Positions 28,136-36,378 of a stretch of 64,000 bases of DNA are shown one piece after another (position 1 is the first letter of the stretch; every line of letters starts with the position of its first letter). Under the pieces are notes generated by a model. That model searched no databases and was not told where the DNA came from. It saw only the letters and a program-made list of their open reading frames with translations. The position numbers were made by a program, and so were the translations under genes. This DNA comes from Peribacillus frigoritolerans. GTDB taxonomy: Bacteria; Bacillota; Bacilli; Bacillales; DSM-1321. Location of the stretch: the NCBI RefSeq assembly GCF_030676415.1, contig NZ_JAUUTW010000023.1:1-64000 (forward strand), in the 5' to 3' direction.

Positions 28136-29614
28136 TTATTCTTTGCGCTCAAAATCACACTCCATCAGAGGAACTATTTTTGTTTTCTTAATGATTTTAT
28201 AACCAAGCCAGAGAAGCAAGAAAATAGGAAGACCTATATACGTCGCGATAATTTCTGCCCAGCTAATTTGATCTCCGTAAAAAAGAGTCTGCCCAAAAAT
28301 GAAAACCACAAAAAATAACAGCGTGATAACCGGGCCCAGCGGGTACCATTTGGCTTTAAACGGCAATTCATTTAGATCTCTGCCTTGGGCTACATAGGCC
28401 TTACGGAAGCGGTAATGACTAACGGCAATCCCGAACCATTTGATAAATCCGGTAAGGGCTGAAGCATTTACCAACCAAATAAAAACTGAACCATTTCCAA
28501 AAAGTGAAGCCAAAAAAGAGGCAAGTCCTATAAAAGCAGTTGTACAAAGGGCCCACATGGGAATTCCCTTCCTGTTAAGCCGTGCAAAAATTCGTGGTGC
28601 CTTTCCTTCTTTCGCCAGTGCCCATAGCATACGTGAAGAAGCATACATTGCTGAATTTGCTGCTGATAAAACAGATGTAAGAAGCACTGCATTCATGACG
28701 GAAGCTGCAAATGCCAACCCAGCTCTCTGAAGAACAAGAGTGAAGGGGCTGATAGATACATTTTGAACGCCGGATTTAAGCAGGTTTGGATCCGTATAAG
28801 GGATAATCAAACCGATAACAAAAATCGTCAACACGTAGAAAATAAGGATTCGCCAGAAGATTGACCGAATGGCTTTCGGTACGTTTTTTGATGGATTTTC
28901 GGTTTCACCGGCTGCCGTCGCAATCACCTCAGTTCCCTGGAATGCAAAGCCCGCGATGAGCACAACACTAAAGATAGATACAAGCCCGCCATGGAAAGGA
29001 GCATCTCCTTGGGTAAAGTTACTGAACCCGACCGTATGTCCTCCCATAATTCCAAAAATCATGGCAACCCCAATAACGAGAAATATGATGATCGAGATGA
29101 CCTTAATACCGGCAAACCAATATTCACTTTCCCCATATGCCTTGACTGATAAAACATTTAAGATTAGCAACAAACCCAGAAAAAGTGCACTCCACAAGAT
29201 AGAAGGTGAGTCCGGAAACCAATACTTCATAATAAGAGTAGAGGCCACCAAATCTGCAGGAACAGTTATCGCGGTTGTATACCAATAGTTCCAACCTAAC
29301 GCAAAGCCTAACGCAGGATCAATATACCTTGAGGCATAGATGTCAAAAGCCCCCGGGACCGGTAAGAAGGCCGATAGCTCTCCTAAACTATTCATGACAA
29401 AATAGACCATGATTCCTACCAGAATATATGCAGCAAGCGCTCCTCCCGGCCCCGCAGTGCTAATCGTCGATCCGCTGGATACAAACAATCCAGTTCCAAT
29501 AGCGCCACCTATAGCCATCATCGTTAAATGTCTGGATTGCAGCTTCCTTTGTAATGATCCTTTTGAATTTCGCTCTTCTAGGGTGTTACTTATCTCTGCT
29601 TCTAATTTCCCCAT
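28136..29614 (-). CDS. APC-superfamily amino acid permease
   Basis: Membrane transporter of 492 aa with about 12 helices and the amino-acid transporter signature near the N-terminus (HLTMMAIGGAIGTGLFVSSG, then SLGELSAFLPVPGAF). It closely resembles the second permease in this window (40344-41834). The substrate is not readable. Its place upstream of ridA and dcyD suggests import of an amino acid used by them, such as D-cysteine or a related compound; that is inference. Confidence 0.9.
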   Translation of the reverse strand: MGKLEAEISNTLEERNSKGSLQRKLQSRHLTMMAIGGAIGTGLFVSSGSTISTAGPGGALAAYILVGIMVYFVMNSLGELSAFLPVPGAFDIYASRYIDPALGFALGWNYWYTTAITVPADLVASTLIMKYWFPDSPSILWSALFLGLLLILNVLSVKAYGESEYWFAGIKVISIIIFLVIGVAMIFGIMGGHTVGFSNFTQGDAPFHGGLVSIFSVVLIAGFAFQGTEVIATAAGETENPSKNVPKAIRSIFWRILIFYVLTIFVIGLIIPYTDPNLLKSGVQNVSISPFTLVLQRAGLAFAASVMNAVLLTSVLSAANSAMYASSRMLWALAKEGKAPRIFARLNRKGIPMWALCTTAFIGLASFLASLFGNGSVFIWLVNASALTGFIKWFGIAVSHYRFRKAYVAQGRDLNELPFKAKWYPLGPVITLLFFVVFIFGQTLFYGDQISWAEIIATYIGLPIFLLLWLGYKIIKKTKIVPLMECDFERKE

Positions 29615-29847
29615 AGTGTATCCCCCAATTTACTCATAGTTCAAATACTTTGTATGCAAGGCTCATCTGGCTGTTCTTTTGAATAATCTCTTTATTGATT
29701 ATTTAGAGAATTTTCAGTAAATTATTAAAATACCTCTACCTTCTGCTTTTGTCCTCACAAAAAACTCAGGCGAGAAATTGATATGAGCACTCTCTCTTTC
29801 ATTTCAAGTAACTTTAAATGGGTAAAATAGAAATCTTTTAAACGAAG
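29615..29847. other. Intergenic region upstream of the permease
   Basis: AT-rich, 233 nt. It should hold the permease promoter. A minus-strand CCTTGCATA resembles a -12 element but lacks a GG at -24, so I do not call a sigma-54 promoter here. Confidence 0.35.
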
Positions 29848-31293
29848 TTAACATAATTGGTATTTTTCCAACTTACGATAAAGAGTAGACAGGCTAATCT
29901 TAAGTTCCCGGGCAATTTCTTCTTTATCATTTCGATATTTTTCAGTCAGAAAATAGCTCTGGATTACTTCTTTTTCATATTCAGAAATCATTTCTTCCAA
30001 ACTTAACCCTCTACAATCGGCAGAGAGATGATCATGTTGAAACAGATAGTCAGGTAAATCATGGAATCCGACGATATCTGCTTCAGCCATATTGACCATA
30101 TATTCTACGGCGTTTTCCAACTGACGTATATTCCCCGGCCAATCATAGCGTATAAGCCATTGCTCCAGCATGGGGTCAAGTCTAAGTGGATACCTTTGCA
30201 TGACCTTACAATGTTTATGAATGAAATGTTCGAGATACAAAGCGATATCCTCACGCCGTTCTCTCAAAGGTTTGGTATGGAGAGGGAGGACATTGAGACG
30301 ATAATATAAATCTTCGCGAAAGGTACCGTTTCGCACCATTTCCTCTAAGTTTCGGTGAGTGGCAGCAATCACCCGTACATTAATCTCGATTGCTTTTTTT
30401 CCACCGATTCTTTCAATCTCTCTTTCTTGTAAAACCCGTAATAACTTTGGCTGCAAGAAAAGCGGCATATCACCAATTTCATCAAGAAAAATGGTTCCTT
30501 TGTGCGCTAATTCAAATTTCCCCATTTTCCCATTCCGACTCGAGCCGGTAAATGATCCGCCCTCGTAACCAAACAACTCACTTTCCAACAAGCTCTCAGG
30601 TATGGCTGCGCAATTTACTGCCACAAATGAATCCATTCGGCGCTTGCTTTCAAAATGAATCGCTTTGGCTAATAATTCCTTCCCCGTACCGCTATCTCCC
30701 CTAATCAACACAGTGGATGGGCTGTTTATGATCCGTCTAGCTTTTTTAATAACATCTTGAAGCCCGGAATCTTTACCAAGAATGTTTTCAAAAGTAATAG
30801 ATTTCGGGGGGATCGGGATATCTTCTTGTATTTTGCAACCCGGTTCTTTAACTGGGTCCAGCATTGCTAATTTATTGCCTAACAATGTACTAACATTGCG
30901 TAGAAACTGGATCAAATTCTCTGATTCTATAATCATTTTCTCCTTTTGTTCATGGGAAAAACCAATCATGCCGATGACGCCAACTGGTTTGTCTTGCTTT
31001 ACAATAGGAAACCCGATGGTAGCAAGTTCTTTGCATTGTTTCACGAATTTACAACTCCTACATTGCGACTCATCTTTTTTCACATCGTAAACCACTCCAG
31101 GCTCCCCTGTTTCCAATATCATTCTGAAAAAGGAGCCTTCCGGAGCCGTTTTGCCAATGAGGTCTTTATAGTAGCCGGTTCCACTAATTCGGACGCCCTT
31201 TTCATCAAGCACGGTTATATCCAGGCCAAGGATTCCTGCTGTGTTCTCAGCGTAATCTTGAATAAACTGCTGTATGCCGATAAAACCTGCCAT
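29848..31293 (-). CDS. Sigma-54-dependent transcriptional activator with Cys-containing sensor domain
   Basis: Enhancer-binding protein of 481 aa that should activate sigma-54 promoters. The N-terminal sensor part (about 1-150) contains a C-x2-C-x5-C cluster (Cys78, Cys81, Cys87 in QCRSCKFVKQCKE). The AAA+ domain has Walker A GDSGTGKE (199-206), Walker B FLDEIGD and the sigma-54 contact loop in the form GSFTGS (246-251) instead of GAFTGA. A Fis-type helix-turn-helix ends the protein (EIARELKISLSTLYRKLEKY). It lies between the sulfur genes, and two sigma-54 promoters stand within 5 kb upstream. I infer a thiol, sulfide or amino-acid signal. Confidence 0.92.
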   Translation of the reverse strand: MAGFIGIQQFIQDYAENTAGILGLDITVLDEKGVRISGTGYYKDLIGKTAPEGSFFRMILETGEPGVVYDVKKDESQCRSCKFVKQCKELATIGFPIVKQDKPVGVIGMIGFSHEQKEKMIIESENLIQFLRNVSTLLGNKLAMLDPVKEPGCKIQEDIPIPPKSITFENILGKDSGLQDVIKKARRIINSPSTVLIRGDSGTGKELLAKAIHFESKRRMDSFVAVNCAAIPESLLESELFGYEGGSFTGSSRNGKMGKFELAHKGTIFLDEIGDMPLFLQPKLLRVLQEREIERIGGKKAIEINVRVIAATHRNLEEMVRNGTFREDLYYRLNVLPLHTKPLRERREDIALYLEHFIHKHCKVMQRYPLRLDPMLEQWLIRYDWPGNIRQLENAVEYMVNMAEADIVGFHDLPDYLFQHDHLSADCRGLSLEEMISEYEKEVIQSYFLTEKYRNDKEEIARELKISLSTLYRKLEKYQLC

Positions 31294-31356
31294 ATTATCC
31301 TCCTCTGCTATTGCGCTATATGAAATAATAAAATAACTTTATTATAAAATAAATTT

Positions 31357-32538
31357 CTACGCTTTGCACAATGAGGAGAAAGCTTTTTCTATGCCACCCA
31401 AAGCATTTTTCAACATCGAACGCGGGCAAGCGATATTAAGTCGCATAAACCCTTCACCTTCCATACCGAAAATGTGCCCTTCATTCATTGCAACCCTTGC
31501 TCTGCGCAACATAAATTGATCCATTTCTTTAACTGAAAACCCTAATTCCCGGCAATCCAGCCATACAAGGTATGTGCCTTCAGGCTGGATAACTTTGATT
31601 TGCGGGATGTTTTTGCTGAAGTAACTCAGAGTGAACTCCAAATTCCCCTGCAAATATTCAAGGAGCTGATCCAGCCATTCTTCTCCGTGTCGGTAAGCAG
31701 CCTCTAACGCAACAACGCCAAATATGTTCGGCGAACCAATGGATAATGTATTAAGTTCTCGATCATACCTATCGCGCAGTTGCTGATTTGGAATGATGAT
31801 ACTTGACGTCTGTACACCCATCAGGTTAAAAGTTTTGCTTGGCGCAATGCAGGTAAGAGAATGGTTCGCAAACTCTTCTGATATAGAGGCAAAAGGAATG
31901 TGAGTATGTGTCTTATAAACAAAGTCAAAATGAATTTCATCTGCCACAACGAGAATGTTATGCTTCATACAAATCTGTCCCAATCTCGTCAATTCTTCTT
32001 TGCTCCATACCCTTCCGATCGGGTTATGAGGGCTACACAGAATCAACATTTTTACCGATGAATCTATCTTTGCCTCTAAATCTTCGAAATCTATGGAATA
32101 ACGCCCATTTTCAAGCTTAAGCGGGTTGTTTACAATTTCACGGCCGTTCGCTTGGATTACACGGGAAAAATGATGGTATACAGGAGGTTGGATAATTATT
32201 TTGTCCCCTGTCTGCGTGAAGGACTGAATCGCCAACGATAGGGCTGGAATCACTCCTGGGCTGTGGGTAATCCATTCTTTCTCAATGGACCATCGATGTC
32301 TTCTTTTCAGCCAACCAACTATGGATTCCATGTACGAGTCCGGTCTAAGCGTGTAGCCATAAACACCGTGCTCCACACGTTGTTTTAATGCTTCGATGAT
32401 AGGTTGTGGAGACTGAAAATCCATATCGGCCACCCACATCGGTATAACATCCTTTACGCCAAAATGATTTTCAAGATCATCCCACTTTTCGCAGTCAGTG
32501 TTCAGTCGACGGATTTCTTGGTCAAAATTATATTTCAT
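31357..32538 (-). CDS. patB: PatB/MalY-type cystathionine beta-lyase (C-S lyase)
   Basis: PLP aminotransferase-fold enzyme of 393 aa that cleaves C-S bonds of cystathionine, cysteine or S-conjugates, giving pyruvate, ammonia and a thiol or sulfide. The family N-terminus reads WVADMDFQSPQPIIEAL; the PLP lysine is in APSKTFNLMG (about 231); the PLP Asp region is ILVVADEIHFDF. A near-perfect sigma-54 promoter lies 50 nt upstream. The activator gene follows 63 nt after its stop with no terminator between, so the two may be co-transcribed. Confidence 0.9.
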   Translation of the reverse strand: MKYNFDQEIRRLNTDCEKWDDLENHFGVKDVIPMWVADMDFQSPQPIIEALKQRVEHGVYGYTLRPDSYMESIVGWLKRRHRWSIEKEWITHSPGVIPALSLAIQSFTQTGDKIIIQPPVYHHFSRVIQANGREIVNNPLKLENGRYSIDFEDLEAKIDSSVKMLILCSPHNPIGRVWSKEELTRLGQICMKHNILVVADEIHFDFVYKTHTHIPFASISEEFANHSLTCIAPSKTFNLMGVQTSSIIIPNQQLRDRYDRELNTLSIGSPNIFGVVALEAAYRHGEEWLDQLLEYLQGNLEFTLSYFSKNIPQIKVIQPEGTYLVWLDCRELGFSVKEMDQFMLRRARVAMNEGHIFGMEGEGFMRLNIACPRSMLKNALGGIEKAFSSLCKA

Positions 32539-32587
32539 CGAGTATCTCTCCTTCTCATGTTTGCTTGTGTACCTTGCCTCTTTATAT

Positions 32588-32605
32588 ATGCAATTGTCAT
32601 GCCAA
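32588..32605 (-). promoter_or_regulatory. Sigma-54 (-24/-12) promoter of patB
   Basis: On the minus strand TTGGCATGACAATTGCAT matches the consensus TGGCAY-R-N4-TTGCW with the invariant GG and GC exactly 12 nt apart. It stands 50 nt before the patB ATG, and the activator gene lies just downstream. Confidence 0.85.
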
Positions 32606-32675
32606 CCTATTTCTCTTATAAAATCTCCTTATTTTTATAGAATTCCTTGGTTGAATCCCCTAATACCGCGGTCAT

Positions 32676-32700
32676 TTTTTAAAAACCTTCTCATCATAAG
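32676..32700 (-). promoter_or_regulatory. Candidate upstream activator site of patB
   Basis: Minus-strand block TTATGATGAGAAGGTTTTTA begins about 90 nt upstream of the -24 element. A matching block stands at nearly the same distance from the sqr promoter, which suggests a binding site of the sigma-54 activator. Confidence 0.45.
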
Positions 32701-32758
32701 TATTTTCACATTTGCAATCATGGTAAAATTTTCGCATGGATGATAAAATTCAAAGATT

Positions 32759-34192
32759 TCATTTAGCATCTCTAGTGGGTGGCAACTTCTTCTGTTTACT
32801 CCATTCTTCATAACCGCCTGCAAGGCTTTGTACTTCTTTAAAACCATGAACTTGTAGTAAGCTTGCAGCGATGGCTGATCTTCCGCCTGTTTTGCAATAA
32901 ACCAAAATTGGTTTATCATGCGGAATTTTGTGTACCTGTTCCTGCAAATGACCAAGCATCACATGCTTCGCCTGCGGAATATGGCCTTTCTCCCATTCGC
33001 CCATGCTTCGGACATCAAGCACATATATGCGTTCTGTTTGAATAGTGCCATCCACCTGGTCTATTGTCACTTCTTCATACTTCATAACACGCGAATCAGA
33101 TTCTCCTGCCTGCTCAATGATATATGGTTCCATTGTTGCAATGACGCGATCCAATCCAATGGACTGGAGATCATTTATCATATCTGCCACATCAGCATTG
33201 CATGCTAGAAGATATATAGGCTGGTCATAATCCAACAACCATCCCGCCCAAGTTACAAATGATTTGTTATAGGGGATATTAATTACCCCTCGTATATGCT
33301 TGGTGGCAAATTCACTGGCTGGACGCGTATCAATAACAATTCCCTGTTCCGTCCATTCCTGCACAATATCTATTGAAACCTCCATATGATGTGGTGTTAC
33401 CATCCTTCGAATTTGCTGCGCTCCCTCTTTATTCAACCACTTCATCATTGAAAAATAAGGGGGTGCCTCCGGCTGTCCAGCCAACAGCGCTTCTATAAAG
33501 CGATCCTCATTATCATATTGCAATGCCCAATTTGTCCGTTTTTCATATCCAATGGTTGACGACGGGATTGCACCTAGCGCTTTTCCACAGGCACTGCCCG
33601 CTCCATGCCCTGGCCATACTTGCAGATAGTCAGGAAGGTTTTTAAACTGCTGCAGAGATCGATACATCATGCTTGCCATTTTTCCCGAGGAAGCGTGCAC
33701 CCCTGCGGCTTTTTCTAATAAGTCGGGACGCCCCACATCACCCACAAATACAAAATCTCCGGAAAATATGCCGAGCGGATCCTTGGTAGATGCACCCCCA
33801 TCTGTTACGAGCAGCGATATATGTTCAGGTGTGTGTCCTGGTGTATGTACCACCTCAAAATTGATATTTCCAATGGAAAATACATCTCCATTTCTTAGAA
33901 AGCAGTGTTCATACCCAGTTGCGTACTCATATTTCCAGTCCGCCCCTCCTTCATCAGACAAATACAATGTGGCCCCAAGCCTTGAAGCTAGCTCCTGTGA
34001 ACCAGATAAAAAATCCGCGTGGATGTGTGTTTCCGTTACACCCACGATTCGCACACCATGTGCTCTAGCCGTTTTAATATAAGGTTCTATATTACGTGAC
34101 GGATCAACAATGATCGCTTCGCCAGTAGCCTGACATCCTACAAGGTATGAAGCTTGAGCCAGTTTCTCATCATAAAAATACTTGAGTAGCAT
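32759..34192 (-). CDS. cstB: Persulfide dioxygenase-sulfurtransferase (CstB-like)
   Basis: Cytoplasmic 477-aa enzyme joining an ETHE1-type metallo-beta-lactamase domain to two rhodanese domains. The metal motif is THIHADFLSG, with further ligands in HTPGHTPEHI, GDVGRPD and WPGHGAG. The first rhodanese (about 270-360) has Cys in LACNADV; the second (about 375-470) has the active loop YCKTGGRS. CstB proteins oxidise low-molecular-weight persulfides and transfer sulfur toward thiosulfate. It lies 62 nt after sqr with a strong ribosome site (AAGGAGG), so the two share a transcript. Confidence 0.93.
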   Translation of the reverse strand: MLLKYFYDEKLAQASYLVGCQATGEAIIVDPSRNIEPYIKTARAHGVRIVGVTETHIHADFLSGSQELASRLGATLYLSDEGGADWKYEYATGYEHCFLRNGDVFSIGNINFEVVHTPGHTPEHISLLVTDGGASTKDPLGIFSGDFVFVGDVGRPDLLEKAAGVHASSGKMASMMYRSLQQFKNLPDYLQVWPGHGAGSACGKALGAIPSSTIGYEKRTNWALQYDNEDRFIEALLAGQPEAPPYFSMMKWLNKEGAQQIRRMVTPHHMEVSIDIVQEWTEQGIVIDTRPASEFATKHIRGVINIPYNKSFVTWAGWLLDYDQPIYLLACNADVADMINDLQSIGLDRVIATMEPYIIEQAGESDSRVMKYEEVTIDQVDGTIQTERIYVLDVRSMGEWEKGHIPQAKHVMLGHLQEQVHKIPHDKPILVYCKTGGRSAIAASLLQVHGFKEVQSLAGGYEEWSKQKKLPPTRDAK

Positions 34193-34254
34193 AAATCATC
34201 CTCCTTTTAAGGGTCTTACTTACTTTTGTTTTGTTATGCCTATCAGAAATGTTA

Positions 34255-35463
34255 TTACATCATACCTTTAAGCATCCCGTTCCAATACATAATGGGAAGC
34301 AAGTTTTTCTTCAATACATACATACTGAACCTCTCACGGGATTGATCGATAGGAAAGGTCTCTTGCGGCTTTAAATCATAATTGAATTCAGCCAGTATAA
34401 GCCGCCCGTATCCAGTAACAAGTGGACATGATGTATAGCCGTCATATTTATGAACCATTTGTTTGGCACGCATCCGATGAAGTAAATTTTGCACAAGCAC
34501 GGGCGCTTGTTTGCGAATTGCAGCCCCTGTTTTTGACGTAGGCAAGTTTGTGCAATCCCCTATGCCAAATATATTGTCAAAGTGTTCATGCTGCAGCGTA
34601 TATTTATCTACATTCAGCCAACCATTACTAGCTGCGAGGGAACTATTCTTGATAAAATTAGGGGCGCTCATCGGTGGTACCACATGAATCATGTCATATT
34701 GCATATCCACACGCTCTTTTGTGTTCAGATTTTCAAATGTCGCTCGTTTCTTGTCACCATCAATTTCAATGAGATGATGCATAAAACATGTCTCGATTTG
34801 TTTTCGTTCAATTATTTTATTTAGTGCCTGTTCATATTTTTTCACATTGAATATGGATGGGCTACCTGAAACAAAAATAACCGAAGATTGCGGGCGAACT
34901 CCTGATTTTCTGAAATAATCTTCTGCCAAATACATAATCTTTTGAGGAGCTCCACCGCATTTTACCGGCGTGTTCGGATTCGTAAAAATGGAAGTCCCCC
35001 CCTTGAAGTTTCTGATCGCCTCCCAAGTGCTATCAACATAATCATAAGAGTAATTACTACATACCCCATTCTTTCCAATACTCTCTTTTAACCCCTTGAT
35101 TTCATGCCAGTTAATTTGAATCCCGGCAGCGACAACTAGATATTCGTAGTGCAGTTTCTTTCCGGATGCTGTTACAACAGCATTTTCATCCGGCTGAAAT
35201 GTGGTTATCGCATCCTGCACCCACACGGCTCCGTTCGGAATAACGGATGCTTCCTCCCTTTGTGTCACAGTTTTGTCAGCTTCGCCAGCTCCCACAAGTG
35301 TCCATAATGGCTGATAGTAATGTTTCGTCGCAGGGTCAATGATGGCAATGTTTCCGCTCAGAGTGCGAGATTCACGCAGGAGACGGGCTGCAACCGTAAT
35401 TCCGGCACTGCCCCCTCCTACAATCAAAATTTTGTAATGTGTTTCATTCTTCATATTTGCCAT
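34255..35463 (-). CDS. sqr: Sulfide:quinone oxidoreductase
   Basis: FAD membrane-associated enzyme that oxidises sulfide to persulfide and passes electrons to quinone. The 402-aa protein opens with the dinucleotide-binding motif ILIVGGGSAGITVAARLL, contains the redox Cys region TPVKCGGAPQKIMYLAED, and the C-terminal FAD motif NIFGIGDCTNLPTSKTGAAIRKQ. It is first in a two-gene unit with cstB, which uses the persulfide product. A sigma-54 promoter stands 103 nt upstream. Confidence 0.93.
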   Translation of the reverse strand: MANMKNETHYKILIVGGGSAGITVAARLLRESRTLSGNIAIIDPATKHYYQPLWTLVGAGEADKTVTQREEASVIPNGAVWVQDAITTFQPDENAVVTASGKKLHYEYLVVAAGIQINWHEIKGLKESIGKNGVCSNYSYDYVDSTWEAIRNFKGGTSIFTNPNTPVKCGGAPQKIMYLAEDYFRKSGVRPQSSVIFVSGSPSIFNVKKYEQALNKIIERKQIETCFMHHLIEIDGDKKRATFENLNTKERVDMQYDMIHVVPPMSAPNFIKNSSLAASNGWLNVDKYTLQHEHFDNIFGIGDCTNLPTSKTGAAIRKQAPVLVQNLLHRMRAKQMVHKYDGYTSCPLVTGYGRLILAEFNYDLKPQETFPIDQSRERFSMYVLKKNLLPIMYWNGMLKGMM

Positions 35464-35565
35464 TCTAATCTCCTCATCTCAATTTTATAAAGTAGCTCAC
35501 CAATCTAACACCTCAGCATTAATGATTAGTGTAAATGGCTACCAACTTTTACTACCATTTTATAC

Positions 35566-35582
35566 AGCAAAAACCATGCCAA
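35566..35582 (-). promoter_or_regulatory. Sigma-54 (-24/-12) promoter of sqr-cstB
   Basis: On the minus strand TTGGCATGGTTTTTGCT fits TGGCAY-R-N4-TTGCW exactly, with GG and GC 12 nt apart. The preceding bases GGAGAAATAAG are nearly the same as at the patB promoter (AGAGAAATAGG). Confidence 0.86.
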
Positions 35583-35653
35583 CTTATTTCTCCTGTAAAA
35601 CGGCTTGGTTTACGCACCCTACACTTTATAAAATTCTCAATTTTGCCACCATT

Positions 35654-35680
35654 CTATTAAAAAGACTTTCTCATCAAGCC
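35654..35680 (-). promoter_or_regulatory. Candidate upstream activator site of sqr-cstB
   Basis: Minus-strand GCTTGATGAGAAAGTCTTTT starts about 93 nt upstream of the -24 element and resembles the block in front of the patB promoter (GATGAGAA followed by G-T and a T-rich run). Confidence 0.45.
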
Positions 35681-35831
35681 TTAAGCCTTCTTAGGAATAG
35701 GAACTATTTTTGCATCTGTAATAAAATCTTCTTGTATAAAATGATTCTTTAACATATCGGTTAATAAGAATTTTATTTTCGGCATCGTTTAACTGAAATA
35801 GAATAAACAATATGTTACTTCTGAAGAAAAA

Positions 35832-35864
35832 AAAAAATCGCCTCAATTTTATTAAGGCGATTTA
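35832..35864 (-). terminator. Terminator upstream of the sulfide genes
   Basis: On the minus strand AAATCGCCTT and AGGCGATTT form a stem followed by a long T-run (at least 10). It insulates the sqr promoter from transcription coming out of the IS remnant or opuA. Confidence 0.8.
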
Positions 35865-36039
35865 ACGTAACTGGTATTATAGAATGTTAAACTGAACGGA
35901 TACTGTCGTCCTTAACGTTTATCCAAGGCCAAGCCTATAAGAAAGTTGGTTTTTCATAGGTCTTTACATGAGCAGAATTTTCGGCTAATTTCTGACGAAA
36001 GAATTGTTACCGACCTTTGTTATTTTTTTCCGACAGTGT

Positions 36040-36357
36040 TAACTTTCACACATGTGAATCACGTGCGCTTTCGGATAAGCATTTTTATTCTTCAACACTT
36101 GAAAAATTCTTACACAATGTCTGTCTTCAAAAGTCCTTTATTTGGCACCTGCTATTTGCGCATCACTTTTTTAACCAAATCGCTCACGCTACTGACGATA
36201 TGAACAACCTTCCTCTAACTTCAAAAGATTGACTTCTCGCTTTAATTCTTCTGTAATAGGCTTGCCCATTTTTCGCCATAGAAAATCCCCTACCAGATAA
36301 ACTGTTAAGAACATTTTATCATGCTCTCTTTTTTCTCAGTCTACCTGTAGGGGATAA
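36040..36357 (-). pseudogene. Decayed IS3-family (IS150-group) transposase orfA
   Basis: The minus strand has an IS-like end (TATCCCCTACAGGTAGACTG at about 36338-36357) and a broken reading frame starting at 36279 as MAKNGQ, shifting frame into EELKREVNLLKLEEGCSYRQ, then a stop. A later piece (EEKNAYPKAHV) matches the end of orfA. Several stops and frameshifts show it is dead. The 5' leader is nearly the same as that of the remnant at 55830-56056. Confidence 0.75.
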
Positions 36358-36378
36358 TACCATATTCCCGCGTTTTTC

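Noticed and set aside
29641-29700. Possible sigma-54 promoter before the permease at 28136
   Set aside because: A TTGCATA-like -12 is present, but the required GG at -24 is absent (CA at that spacing).
33669-34082. 137-aa plus-strand frame opposite cstB
   Set aside because: It lies fully within the metallo-beta-lactamase coding part on the other strand, with no ribosome site or recognisable domain.
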